Shown here: positions 43,879 to 52,869 of the stretch, one piece after another | Position numbering within the stretch: the stretch's first letter is position 1 | How the letters are laid out: each line of letters begins with the position of its first letter | From: Pseudomonas asturiensis | GTDB taxonomy: Bacteria > Pseudomonadota > Gammaproteobacteria > Pseudomonadales > Pseudomonadaceae | Assembly: GCF_900143095.1 (NCBI RefSeq) | Contig: NZ_FRDA01000009.1 | Location: 1 to 64,000 of the forward strand | DNA length: 64,000 bases | Reading direction: 5' to 3' | The notes under the pieces: generated by a model | What the model saw: only the letters and a program-made list of their open reading frames with translations | Told to the model about the DNA's origin: nothing | The model's database searches: none | Position numbers and translations under genes: made by a program

Positions 43879-44484
43879 TTAGCGGCTCGGAATTTCGACA
43901 GGCGACTGCTGAGGCGTTTCGTCACGAACGCGTTGGGCCGCTTCCAGTGCATCGGCTTCAGCCTTGGCTTGTGCGTCAGCCTTGGCCTGCAGCTCATCCA
44001 GGCGACCCGGCGTCAGCTGTTGCAGACGCGAGAGCATTTTCTGGACCAGCTCGTTGCGCATTTCCTGACGAACCTGAGCCGCTTCCTGATCGGAGCCTGT
44101 CAGGTTGTTGCCATCGTGTACGTAGGCGCGGTCGACGCTGACCTTGTCGCCCAGCAGGAAACGGTCTTTCTCACCGCGCATTTCATAGTTCAGCGTGGTG
44201 GTGAGCTGGTATTCGGCAGCGCGGCCCGAGCCCGAGAAGCTCGCGGTGCGTTGGGTTTCTGCTTCATTGACCAGCACCAGCTTGTAAGGCGCACCGGTGT
44301 AGACCTTGACGCCCGAGCTTTTCAACAGGCGGTCGAGCTGGGTGACGGTTTCGCCATAGGCGTTACGAGCGCTGACATCCAGTTCCTTGATGGCCAGTTC
44401 GGTGGTGCCGGTGCCACGCAGCTGGAAGCCACAGGCACTCAAGAGAACGGCCAGGCCCATCACCAGCAAATTGCGTTTGATCAT
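43879..44484 (-). CDS. lptE: LPS-assembly lipoprotein LptE
   Basis: A 201-residue outer-membrane lipoprotein that plugs LptD during lipopolysaccharide export. The signal NLLVMGLAVLLSAC is followed by GFQLRG, the invariant start of LptE. The C-terminus is a charged, Ala/Glu/Gln-rich helix. It lies between leuS and holA, the standard order. Confidence 0.95.
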   Translation of the reverse strand: MIKRNLLVMGLAVLLSACGFQLRGTGTTELAIKELDVSARNAYGETVTQLDRLLKSSGVKVYTGAPYKLVLVNEAETQRTASFSGSGRAAEYQLTTTLNYEMRGEKDRFLLGDKVSVDRAYVHDGNNLTGSDQEAAQVRQEMRNELVQKMLSRLQQLTPGRLDELQAKADAQAKAEADALEAAQRVRDETPQQSPVEIPSR

Positions 44485-44573
44485 CTTGTTGCTCCCCTTG
44501 AATCCGTGTGGGCCGACTTTGCGGCCCTTGGCAGTATGTCCAGCGCCCGTTACAGAGCGGGCGCCTGATCCAG

Positions 44574-47180
44574 TCAGCTTGCGACGATATTGACCAGCTT
44601 GCCTGGTACGACGATCACTTTGCGAATCGTCAGGCCATCGGTGAAGCGCAATACGTTTTCGTTGACCCGGGCCGCCGCTTCGACCTCTTCGCGGCTCGCG
44701 CTGGCTGGCATTTCGATATGCCCGCGCAGCTTGCCGTTGACCTGAATCACCAGCTGCAGGCTGTCCTGCACCAGTGCGCTGTCATCCAGCACTGGCCAAC
44801 CTGCGTCGATGACCGGAACATCGTGGCCCAGTTGCTTCCACAGCTCATGGCTGATGTGCGGTGTGATCGGTGCGAGCAGCAGGGCGACGGTTTCCAGTCC
44901 TTCCTGAAGCAGCGCACGATCCTGGGCAGTTGTCTGCGCAGCTTTTTCCAGCGCGTTCATCAGCGTCATCACTTGTGCGATGGCCGTGTTGAATTTCTGG
45001 TTCTGGCCAATATCCTGGCTCGCCTGCTTAATCGCCTGATGGATCGAACGGCGGATGGCTTTCTGCTCATCGGTGAGTGCCGCCAGATCCGGCTTGCCCG
45101 CCACGCCCTGGCCGACATGAGTCTGTGCCAGACGCCATACGCGACGCAGGAAGCGATGCGAGCCCTCGACGCCGGAGTCGGACCATTCCAGGCTCATGTC
45201 AGGCGGGGAAGCGAACATCATGAACAGACGGCAGGTGTCTGCGCCGTACTGGTCGATCATGGTCTGTGGGTCGATGCCGTTTTTCTTCGACTTCGACATC
45301 TTCTCGGTGCCGCCGATTTCGACCGGCAGACCGTCGCTGGTCAGCCTGGCGCTGATGACCTTGGCCTTGGCGTCACGCTCAAGCGTGACGTCAGCAGGGT
45401 TGATCCAGGTCTTCTTGCCACTGGCTTCCATGCGGAAATAGGTTTCAGCGTTGACCATGCCTTGGGTCAGCAGGTTCTTGAACGGTTCGTTGGACGTGAC
45501 CAGGCCTTCGTCGCGCATCAGCTTGTGGAAGAAGCGCGCGTAAAGCAGGTGCAGGATCGCGTGCTCGATACCGCCAATGTACTGGTCCACCGGCAGCCAG
45601 TGGTTGGCCGCGTTCGGCTCGACCAGGCCACCCTCGTAATGAGGCGAGGCATAGCGGGCGTAATACCAGGACGACTCGACAAAGGTGTCCATCGTGTCGG
45701 TTTCACGCTTGGCCGGTGCGCCGCATTTCGGGCACTTGCACTCGTAGAACTCGGGCATGCGCGCCAGCGGCGAGCCAGCGCCGTCGGGCACGACGTCTTC
45801 CGGCAACACGACAGGCAGTTGATCTTCAGGCACCGGAACGTCACCGCAGGTGTCGCAATGCACGATCGGAATCGGGCAGCCCCAATAGCGTTGACGGCTG
45901 ATGCCCCAGTCGCGCAGGCGGAACTGGGTACGGGACTGCCCCAGGCTTTTCTTGACCAGTGCGGCTTCCATGGCGTCGAAAGCGGCGGTGAAGTCCAGGC
46001 CGTCGAACTCGCCCGAATTGATCAGCGTGCCGTGCTCACCATAGGCTTCCTGCCAAGGTGCAGGCGTTTCGTCACCGGCGCTGGTGCGCACCACGGCCTT
46101 GATCGGCAGGTGGTACTTGGTGGCGAATTCGAAATCGCGTTCGTCGTGCGCCGGTACGGCCATGACCGCGCCGTCACCGTAGTGCATCAATACGTAGTTG
46201 GCGACCCAGACCGGCAGCTTCTCGCCGGTCAGCGGGTGCTCGACGAACAGCGAAGTCGGCAGGCCTTTCTTTTCCTGAGTCGCGACATCGGCTTCAGCAA
46301 CGCTGCCGCCCTTGCACTCATCGATGAACGCTTGCAACTGCGCATCGTCCTTCGCCGCCAGGGTCGCCAGCGGATGCTCGGCCGCCACAGCCACGTAGGT
46401 CGCGCCCATGAGTGTGTCGGGGCGGGTGGTGAAGACTTTCAGCGCGCCGGCTTCGCCGATGCTGGTCTGGTCGTACGGGAACTGCACTTCCATGCCACGG
46501 GATTTGCCGATCCAGTTGCGCTGCATGGTCTTGACCTGTTCAGGCCAGCCCGGCAGCTCGTCAAGGCTCTCCAGCAGCTCATCCGCGTAGGCAGTGATCT
46601 TGAAGTAGTACATCGGGATTTCGCGCTTCTCGATCAGCGCGCCCGAACGCCAGCCACGGCCGTCAATGACCTGCTCGTTGGCCAGGACGGTCTGGTCGAC
46701 CGGGTCCCAGTTCACGGTGCCGTTCTTGCGGTAGATCACGCCTTTTTCGAACAGGCGAGTGAACAGCCATTGTTCCCAACGATAGTAGTCAGGCTTGCAG
46801 GTGGTGATTTCACGCGACCAGTCGATGGCCAGACCCAGGCTCTTGAGCTGGGTCTTCATGTAGTCGATGTTTTCGTAGGTCCACTTGGCCGGCGCGACAT
46901 TGTTGTCGATGGCGGCGTTTTCAGCGGGCATGCCGAAAGCGTCCCAGCCCAGTGGCTGCAGGACATTCTTGCCCAGCATGCGCTGGTAACGGGAGATCAC
47001 GTCACCGATGGTGTAGTTGCGCACATGGCCCATGTGCAGCTTGCCGCTGGGGTAAGGGAACATCGACAGGCAGTAGTAGGTTTCCTTGCCTGGCTGTTCA
47101 CTGACTTCAAAAGACTTTTGCTCTTCCCAGAAGGTCTGGGCGGCGGCTTCGATTTCGCGGGGCTGATAGAGTTCGTGCAT
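44574..47180 (-). CDS. leuS: Leucyl-tRNA synthetase
   Basis: An 868-residue class I synthetase charging tRNA-Leu. The HIGH motif is read as FPYPSGKLHMGHVRNY, and KMSKS as GTEKMSKSKKNGIDP. The CP1 editing domain contains FTTRPDTLMGATYVAVAAEHPLA. Full length. The large forward-strand open frame over the same span is a GC-codon shadow. It heads the leuS-lptE-holA order, with an 89-base gap to lptE. Confidence 0.99.
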   Translation of the reverse strand: MHELYQPREIEAAAQTFWEEQKSFEVSEQPGKETYYCLSMFPYPSGKLHMGHVRNYTIGDVISRYQRMLGKNVLQPLGWDAFGMPAENAAIDNNVAPAKWTYENIDYMKTQLKSLGLAIDWSREITTCKPDYYRWEQWLFTRLFEKGVIYRKNGTVNWDPVDQTVLANEQVIDGRGWRSGALIEKREIPMYYFKITAYADELLESLDELPGWPEQVKTMQRNWIGKSRGMEVQFPYDQTSIGEAGALKVFTTRPDTLMGATYVAVAAEHPLATLAAKDDAQLQAFIDECKGGSVAEADVATQEKKGLPTSLFVEHPLTGEKLPVWVANYVLMHYGDGAVMAVPAHDERDFEFATKYHLPIKAVVRTSAGDETPAPWQEAYGEHGTLINSGEFDGLDFTAAFDAMEAALVKKSLGQSRTQFRLRDWGISRQRYWGCPIPIVHCDTCGDVPVPEDQLPVVLPEDVVPDGAGSPLARMPEFYECKCPKCGAPAKRETDTMDTFVESSWYYARYASPHYEGGLVEPNAANHWLPVDQYIGGIEHAILHLLYARFFHKLMRDEGLVTSNEPFKNLLTQGMVNAETYFRMEASGKKTWINPADVTLERDAKAKVISARLTSDGLPVEIGGTEKMSKSKKNGIDPQTMIDQYGADTCRLFMMFASPPDMSLEWSDSGVEGSHRFLRRVWRLAQTHVGQGVAGKPDLAALTDEQKAIRRSIHQAIKQASQDIGQNQKFNTAIAQVMTLMNALEKAAQTTAQDRALLQEGLETVALLLAPITPHISHELWKQLGHDVPVIDAGWPVLDDSALVQDSLQLVIQVNGKLRGHIEMPASASREEVEAAARVNENVLRFTDGLTIRKVIVVPGKLVNIVAS

Positions 47181-47491
47181 GGCTACTTTTGACTAAAGAT
47201 TAGTGACCCTTGACCTCTTCATTGCTTCGCCGAGTCAGGTCTGCATCGCTTGCCGGACAATTGCAACTGTCTGTGCGGTGCGTACGGGCTCAAGAGCGCG
47301 GAAGTGGAATGACAGGAAGCGTCGTAGCATACATGAGCGCCGTCTATCGAGGGAAACCCTGATTGCTTTGGAGGCCTCTCAAAGCCCGCCCGAGGGCTCT
47401 CTCTGGCCGTTGGTCGCCGTTTTCTGCCGGTTCCGGCAGCAGCGCTAAGCTGAGGGTCGAGGGTATGTTCTATCTTCGATGAGGTGAACGG
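47181..47491. promoter_or_regulatory. Divergent promoter region leuS / orphan gene
   Basis: A 311-base gap between divergent genes. Only short weak inverted repeats are visible (for example GCCCGCCCGAGGGC near 47386). No tRNA-like or riboswitch-like structure was recognised. Confidence 0.35.
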
Positions 47492-47842
47492 ATGACAGAG
47501 TTGCAGCACACAGTAAGCACTTCTGAGCTGTATGAACGTTTGATTGATCGTCTTGGGCTTGCACTTGAAACGGCAAGTACTGCGGTTCGGCTCCGAAACG
47601 AGTCGCCTGCCGTACTTGAGCTCAAAGGGTTGAGCAGTGCGGAGTTCGAATTGATCGAGGCCTACCTTGAAAAAGGTGTGATGGCGGCAAACGGGGCTGT
47701 TAAGGGCAAGTCAAAGGGCAGTTTCACCGCACTACCGGAGCCGACCAGTCCGGCCAGGGCGCCTAAACAATCAGCCACTATCATCTGGCTGAAAGACAGA
47801 CGGCGCGCCCGGTCCTCGATCAGGTCAGGCCGCAATAACTGA
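47492..47842 (+). CDS. Unrecognised 116-residue protein
   Basis: An open frame with a good ribosome site (GAGGTGAACGG) and its own terminator. Residues 1-70 are helical and slightly acidic (TSELYERLIDRLGLALETAST, then ELIEAYLEKGVMAANG). The C-terminal 45 residues are basic and low-complexity (KGKSKGSF, then RRRARSSIRSGRNN), as in nucleic-acid-binding tails. No family is recognised. It lies divergent from leuS and upstream of ydcF. Possibly Pseudomonas-specific. Confidence 0.6.
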   Translation: MTELQHTVSTSELYERLIDRLGLALETASTAVRLRNESPAVLELKGLSSAEFELIEAYLEKGVMAANGAVKGKSKGSFTALPEPTSPARAPKQSATIIWLKDRRRARSSIRSGRNN

Positions 47843-47865
47843 TACGACCTTCAGGCGTTATCCCG

Positions 47866-47887
47866 GCAGGCTTCGGGCCTGCTTTAT
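47866..47887 (+). terminator. Terminator after the 116-residue ORF
   Basis: GCAGGC and GCCTGC pair around TTCGG, a stable small loop, followed by TTTAT. It lies 24 bases after the stop. Confidence 0.65.
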
Positions 47888-47944
47888 AAGCATTGTTGCT
47901 TAGCTTCAAACATTCTAGGCTTCGGGCATCTCTGGAGATGTCCG

Positions 47945-48706
47945 ATGCCTTTGCGTTACCTGCTCAAAACCCTTCTGCTACCGCCCGGTATTCTTTTTCT
48001 GTTGCTGATTGCGGCCTGGTGGCTGCGCCGTTCGCGCCCGCGTCTGGCCGCTCTCTGTTTTCTGACAGGCCTGGGCGGGCTGTGGCTGATGAGCCTGCCA
48101 GTGGTGGTGCAGTGGGCGGCGGGAAAAATGGAGCAGGTCGCGCCTTTGCCCCAGGCTCAATGGGCGGACCTTTCGCAGCAGGCCGATGCGATTGTGGTGC
48201 TGGGCAGCGGGCGCGAGCGCAACTCGCCGACCTGGGGTGGCGACGTGCCGACGGGCATCGGGCTGGAGCGGCTTCGACTGACGGCGCGCCTGTCCAGCGC
48301 ATCCGGGCTGCCGGTGCTGACCACTGGCGGCCTGCACTATGACGAGCCGCCCAGTGAAGCCGCCATCATGGCCCAATCGCTGCAGGATGATTTTGGCGTT
48401 GCGGTGCGTTGGCAGGAAGGCCTGAGCCGAACCACCTGGGAAAACGCCACGCTGAGCGCAGGTCTTCTGCAGCCGCAGGGCATCAGGCGCATCGTGCTCG
48501 TGACGCAGGCCTGGCACATGCCAAGAGCGCGCTGGAGCTTCGAGAAGGCCGGTTTTACGGTGGTGCCAGCACCCGTGGGATTTCTGGGTGTGGATAACGC
48601 CCGGCCGTTTGGTGGCTGGCTGCCGGAAAGTCGTGTTTTTACGCAGAGCGGTGTGCTGCTCAACGAGGCGATGGGCTTGCTGATTTATCCGTGGATCTAC
48701 CCTTAG
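47945..48706 (+). CDS. YdcF/ElyC-family (DUF218) envelope protein
   Basis: A 253-residue protein with two N-terminal hydrophobic segments (about 10-26 and 33-58) and a DUF218 domain. The readable core is ADAIVVLGSGRERN, VLTTGGLHYDEPPSEAAIMAQ, LSRTTWENATLSAGLL, and IVLVTQAWHMPRARWSFEKAG. ElyC relatives act in lipid-carrier metabolism and cell-envelope integrity; the exact activity is not settled. GGAG precedes the ATG. The stop codon overlaps the start of a MITE-like repeat. Confidence 0.92.
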   Translation: MPLRYLLKTLLLPPGILFLLLIAAWWLRRSRPRLAALCFLTGLGGLWLMSLPVVVQWAAGKMEQVAPLPQAQWADLSQQADAIVVLGSGRERNSPTWGGDVPTGIGLERLRLTARLSSASGLPVLTTGGLHYDEPPSEAAIMAQSLQDDFGVAVRWQEGLSRTTWENATLSAGLLQPQGIRRIVLVTQAWHMPRARWSFEKAGFTVVPAPVGFLGVDNARPFGGWLPESRVFTQSGVLLNEAMGLLIYPWIYP

Positions 48707-48753
48707 GCTCTGTGCGAAAAGTCAGCGAGCGCAGCCACTTTACGTACAGAGCC
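48706..48753. repeat. MITE-like inverted-repeat element, short copy
   Basis: GGCTCTGTGCGAAAAGTC at the left and the complement of ACTTTACGTACAGAGCC at the right form terminal inverted repeats around only 13 bases. The same ends occur at 60699-60784. It sits on the ydcF stop codon and could act as its terminator. Confidence 0.6.
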
Positions 48754-48791
48754 TGGGCAACGACCTGGAATGGCCGTCACTTGGCGTCTGA

Positions 48792-50312
48792 TCAGACGGT
48801 CTTGGCAATACGCGCCGCCAGCAACGCCCAGCCGAACAGTAGCAGGCAGACAATCCCCAGGGGCCAGGAGCGCCAGTGCAGATAAGGCGTCAGTCCCTGC
48901 ATCGGCACCACATCGCCGTACAGCACGCCACGCTCGAACTGCGGGATTTGCATCGTGATCTTGCCGAACGGGTCGATGAGTCCGGTAACGCCATTGTTGG
49001 TGGCGCGAATCATCCAGCGCCCGGCTTCCAGAGCGCGCATCTGGGCCATTTGCAAATGCTGCAAAGGACCGATCGAGGTGCCGAACCAGGTGTCGTTGCT
49101 GACCGTAAGCAGCAGGTCGCTCTTGGCTGACAGGCCTGCGGCGAACTCGGGATAGACCACTTCGTAGCAGATGAACGGCGCGATGTGATAACCCTTGGCT
49201 TGCAGCAGCGCCTGATCATCCGGGCCGCGGGCGAAGTCAGACATCGGCAGGTCGAAGAACGCGATCAGTCCGCGCAGCACGTCCTGCAGCGGCACGTATT
49301 CGCCGAACGGAACGAGCTTCTGTTTGTAATAGGTGCCGTCGCCCTGGCCGGTTACGGTGATGCCGTTGTAGTAACGGTACTCGCCGCGTCCGGTCAATTC
49401 ACGCACCGGCACGCCCGTGATCAGTGCGGCACCCCGGTCGGCCGCGAACTTGCCCATCATCGACAGGTAGCCTTCTGCGCTTTCCTTGAGGACCGGCACG
49501 GCGGTTTCCGGCCAGACGATCAGGTCGGCCTGCTGCGATCTGAAGGTCATGTCGCGATACAGCGCCAACTGGTCGTTCAGCTTCTGCGGGTCCCACTTCA
49601 TGCTCTGTTCGATGTTGCCTTGCATGGCGACCACTTTCAGCGGCTTGCCGGACGGCGATGTCCAGGCATAACCCTTCAATGCCAGCCCGGCGATCCAGGG
49701 CGCAAGCAACAGCAGCACGCCGGCTGCCAGAAATGACTTGCGCGCCCGCAAGCGGTGCAGGTTGCACAACAATGCGGCGGTCAGCCCCAGCGCGAAGGAG
49801 ATCAGCCAGACGCCGCCGACCGGCGCCAGGCCCGCCAGTGGTCCGTCAAGCTGACTGTAGCCGGAGTACAGCCACGGGAAACCGGTGAGAAACCAGCCGC
49901 GAAACGCTTCCTGGCCCAGCCACAGTGCCGCAAAAGCGAGGGCGTCAGCCAACGGCGCTTCATTGCGCCTCAGCCAGCGCGCCCACACCCAGGCGGGGAG
50001 GGCGAAGAACAGCGCGATGGCGGCGATGAAGGCCAGCATCAACAGTCCCGCCAGCAGCGCCGACGCGCCGCCGTAGGTGTGGATGCTCACATAGATCCAG
50101 CTGGTGCCAGCGCCGAACAGGCCGAAGCCGTAGCACCAGCCACGCCCGAAGGCCTGGCGCGGGCTCAACTCGCGCAACCCCAGATAAAAGACCGCGACCG
50201 CTATCAGAATCAGCGGCCAGATATCGAACGGCGCCAATGCCAGCGTCGTGATCCCTCCAGCGACGACGGCCAGCAGGTTGCCGGGCCAGCCGGGACGCGT
50301 TATCCAGCGCAT
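48792..50312 (-). CDS. lnt: Apolipoprotein N-acyltransferase
   Basis: A 506-residue membrane enzyme that N-acylates lipoproteins in the inner membrane. The N-terminal half has about six hydrophobic helices, with FRGWFLTGFPWLYSGYSQ. The nitrilase-like half carries VWPETAVPVL (catalytic Glu), YKQKLVPFGEYVPL (Lys) and APFICYEVVYPEF (Cys). It is the last gene of ybeZ-ybeY-corC-lnt, and its stop is 38 bases from the MITE-like repeat. Confidence 0.97.
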   Translation of the reverse strand: MRWITRPGWPGNLLAVVAGGITTLALAPFDIWPLILIAVAVFYLGLRELSPRQAFGRGWCYGFGLFGAGTSWIYVSIHTYGGASALLAGLLMLAFIAAIALFFALPAWVWARWLRRNEAPLADALAFAALWLGQEAFRGWFLTGFPWLYSGYSQLDGPLAGLAPVGGVWLISFALGLTAALLCNLHRLRARKSFLAAGVLLLLAPWIAGLALKGYAWTSPSGKPLKVVAMQGNIEQSMKWDPQKLNDQLALYRDMTFRSQQADLIVWPETAVPVLKESAEGYLSMMGKFAADRGAALITGVPVRELTGRGEYRYYNGITVTGQGDGTYYKQKLVPFGEYVPLQDVLRGLIAFFDLPMSDFARGPDDQALLQAKGYHIAPFICYEVVYPEFAAGLSAKSDLLLTVSNDTWFGTSIGPLQHLQMAQMRALEAGRWMIRATNNGVTGLIDPFGKITMQIPQFERGVLYGDVVPMQGLTPYLHWRSWPLGIVCLLLFGWALLAARIAKTV

Positions 50313-50341
50313 GTAGATTCCTTAAAGCGGCAGCAGGGTGG

Positions 50342-51184
50342 TTACGGGCGTGAGATCGGGCTCAGGCGCAGCAAGTGGATGCGGCGGCTATCTGCGCTCA
50401 GGATGCGGAAACGATAGGCACCGATTTCGGTGATCTCGTTGCGCTTGGGCAGATGGCCGAAAGCATTCATCACGAGGCCGCCGATGGTGTCGAACTCGTC
50501 GTCGGAGAACGTGCTGTCGAAGAACTCGTTGAAGCTTTCGACGGGCGTCAGGGCCTTGACCAGAAAGTCGCCGCTGGGCAGCGGCTTGATGAAGCTGTCT
50601 TCCTCGACGTCATGCTCGTCCTCAATGTCGCCGACGATCTGCTCCAGCACGTCTTCGATCGTCACCAGACCGGCCACGCCGCCGTACTCGTCGATGACGA
50701 TGGCCATGTGGTTGTGGTTGGCGCGGAACTCGCGCAGCAGCACGTTCAGGCGCTTGGACTCGGGCACGAAGGTCGCCGGGCGCAGCAGCTTCTTGACGTC
50801 GTCGCTGTCGCCGTCAGGCTTAAGGATCAGCGGCAGCAGGTCCTTGGCCAGCAGCACGCCGAGCACGTCGTCGTGGCTCTCGCCGATCACCGGATAGCGC
50901 GAGTGCGCAGCGTCGATGACAGCGGGGAGGAATTCGCGGGGTGTCTGGGTGGCCTTGATGCTGATCATCTGCGAGCGCGGCACCATGATGTCGCGTACTT
51001 GCAGGTCGGCAACCTGGATGGCACCTTCGACGATGGCCAGCGCTTCGCTGTCCAGCAGTTTGTTCTGATGGGCTTCGCGCAGCAGCTCAAGCAGCTCCTG
51101 GCGGTTTTTCGGCTCATGGACAAAAGCCTGGGTCAGTTTACCCAGCCATGACTTTTGTCCGTTGCTCGATCGGTCTTCGCTCAT
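50342..51184 (-). CDS. corC: CorC/HlyC-family CBS-domain transport-associated protein
   Basis: A 280-residue cytoplasmic protein with two CBS domains (about 65-185: RDIMVPRSQMISIK; YPVIGESHDDVLGVLLAKDLL; AIVIDEYGGVAGLVTIEDVLEQIVGDIEDEHD) and a C-terminal CorC/HlyC domain (about 200-275). It is linked to magnesium and cobalt resistance. It lies 5 bases downstream of ybeY and 29 bases upstream of lnt, the conserved order. Confidence 0.96.
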   Translation of the reverse strand: MSEDRSSNGQKSWLGKLTQAFVHEPKNRQELLELLREAHQNKLLDSEALAIVEGAIQVADLQVRDIMVPRSQMISIKATQTPREFLPAVIDAAHSRYPVIGESHDDVLGVLLAKDLLPLILKPDGDSDDVKKLLRPATFVPESKRLNVLLREFRANHNHMAIVIDEYGGVAGLVTIEDVLEQIVGDIEDEHDVEEDSFIKPLPSGDFLVKALTPVESFNEFFDSTFSDDEFDTIGGLVMNAFGHLPKRNEITEIGAYRFRILSADSRRIHLLRLSPISRP

Positions 51185-51189
51185 AGCCC

Positions 51190-51687
51190 TTACTCGTGGT
51201 CCTTGCTTGGTGTATCTGAATGTTGAGGTTCGGTGTCGTCGTCGGCATAAGGGTCGGGGTAGCCCAACTCCTCAAGCAACGTTCGTTCCAGCGCTTCCAT
51301 CTCTTCGGCTTCTTCATCGTCGATGTGGTCAAAGCCGAGCAGATGAAGGCAGCCATGTATCACCATGTGCGCCCAGTGGGCGTCAACGGTCTTGCCTTGT
51401 TCAGCCGCTTCGCGGTTCACCACCGGTACGCAGATGACCAGATCGCCCAGCAGCGGGATGTCCAGCATGTCGTCTGGCACATCCGCTGGAAAGGACAACA
51501 CGTTGGTGGCGTAGTCCTTGTGCCGCCAGGTGTGATTGAGTTCACGTCCTTCGACTTCGTCGACCAGTCTGATGGTCAGCTCGGAGTCGGCACTGCGCGG
51601 GCGCAAGCCCATTTCACACCAGAGGCGGAATTGGGCTTCGGTTGGCGCAGGGGTCTGACTGGCGACTTGCAGGTCCAGCTCAAGCAT
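51190..51687 (-). CDS. ybeY: Endoribonuclease YbeY (rRNA maturation)
   Basis: A 165-residue zinc endoribonuclease involved in 16S rRNA 3' maturation and ribosome quality control. The metal motif HMVIHGCLHLLGFDH (H-x3-H-x5-H) is complete. ATG 51687 overlaps the ybeZ stop by 8 bases; the frame is open to 51732, within ybeZ. Confidence 0.97.
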   Translation of the reverse strand: MLELDLQVASQTPAPTEAQFRLWCEMGLRPRSADSELTIRLVDEVEGRELNHTWRHKDYATNVLSFPADVPDDMLDIPLLGDLVICVPVVNREAAEQGKTVDAHWAHMVIHGCLHLLGFDHIDDEEAEEMEALERTLLEELGYPDPYADDDTEPQHSDTPSKDHE

Positions 51688-52702
51688 CGCGGTTCTTGTC
51701 CCGTGAGTAACTGTTGCTGTTCGACGAGCCATCGCTCAAACGATCATCGTAGCGCTCATAGGCTTCCACGATGCGCTGCACCAATGGGTGACGAACCACG
51801 TCCTTGGGCTTGAAGTGCGTGAAGCTGATGCCTGGCACGTCCTTGAGCACGTCGATGACATGCGTCAGGCCGGACTTGGTGCCCTTGGGCAAGTCAACCT
51901 GAGTGATGTCGCCAGTGATCACGGCAGTGGAGCCAAAGCCAATACGGGTCAGGAACATCTTCATCTGCTCGACGGTGGTGTTCTGACTTTCGTCGAGAAT
52001 GATGAAGCTGTTATTAAGGGTGCGTCCGCGCATGTACGCCAGCGGTGCCACCTCGATGACCTGCTTCTCGATCAGTTTGGCCACAACCTCGAAGCCGAGC
52101 ATCTCGTAAAGCGCGTCGTAGAGCGGTCGCAGGTATGGGTCGATCTTCTGCGCCAGGTCGCCGGGCAGGAAGCCAAGTTTTTCACCGGCTTCGACCGCCG
52201 GGCGCACCAGCAGGATGCGACGAATCTGCTCGCGCTCCAGAGCATCCACCGCGCAAGCGACCGCCAGGTACGTCTTGCCGGTACCCGCAGGGCCGATGCC
52301 GAAGTTGATGTCGTTGCCGAGGATTTCTTTGACGTAACGCTGCTGATTGATGCCGCGCGGGCGAATCATGCCCTTCTTGGTGCGCAGCGCAACGCCGACT
52401 TCGGCGGCAGGGTGGTTGTCCAGCCCGTCAACGCCTGATTCCTGCAGGAACAGGTGAACCATGTCCGGCGTCAGGTCGGTACCCTTGGTTTCCCGGTACA
52501 GACGGCGCAACAGATGTTCGGCCGAGGTGGTTTGTTTGGCGTCGCCAATAAGCTCGAATTGATTGCCGCGATTGCGGATCTCGATCTCCAGGCGTTGTTC
52601 GATCAAGCGCAGATGCTCGTCGAGTTGCCCGCACAGGTTGGCGAAACGATGGGCCTCGAAGGGTTCGAGGGTAAAGCGATGAGGTTCTATGGGTGCGTTC
52701 AA
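51680..52702 (-). CDS. ybeZ: PhoH-like ATPase YbeZ
   Basis: A 340-residue PhoH-family P-loop ATPase. Walker A is GIGPAGTGKTYLAVACA near residue 136. Walker B region: NSFIILDESQNTTVEQMKMFLTRIG, then TAVITGDITQVDLPKG. YbeZ interacts with YbeY in RNA metabolism. It is the first gene of the ybeZ-ybeY-corC-lnt unit, with a 167-base gap behind miaB. Confidence 0.97.
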   Translation of the reverse strand: MNAPIEPHRFTLEPFEAHRFANLCGQLDEHLRLIEQRLEIEIRNRGNQFELIGDAKQTTSAEHLLRRLYRETKGTDLTPDMVHLFLQESGVDGLDNHPAAEVGVALRTKKGMIRPRGINQQRYVKEILGNDINFGIGPAGTGKTYLAVACAVDALEREQIRRILLVRPAVEAGEKLGFLPGDLAQKIDPYLRPLYDALYEMLGFEVVAKLIEKQVIEVAPLAYMRGRTLNNSFIILDESQNTTVEQMKMFLTRIGFGSTAVITGDITQVDLPKGTKSGLTHVIDVLKDVPGISFTHFKPKDVVRHPLVQRIVEAYERYDDRLSDGSSNSNSYSRDKNRDA

Positions 52703-52869
52703 GGTCTTTTAATGGCCGTCCGGCGGCAATTGAGATGTATTGAAGAATACCCCTAGCGGTGGTCAGGCGAAAGCCTTGCTTCTGCGTAGAGGATTCACCG
52801 TGCTCAATGGTAGGGACCGCACGGAAACGAATTCATTCGGCCATTCGTTTCCATGTCGGGGCGCAAAGG

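Noticed and set aside
44508..47192. 894-codon plus-strand open frame opposite leuS
   Set aside because: It mirrors leuS, whose signatures are complete; the opposite reading has no family features and arises from GC-rich third positions.
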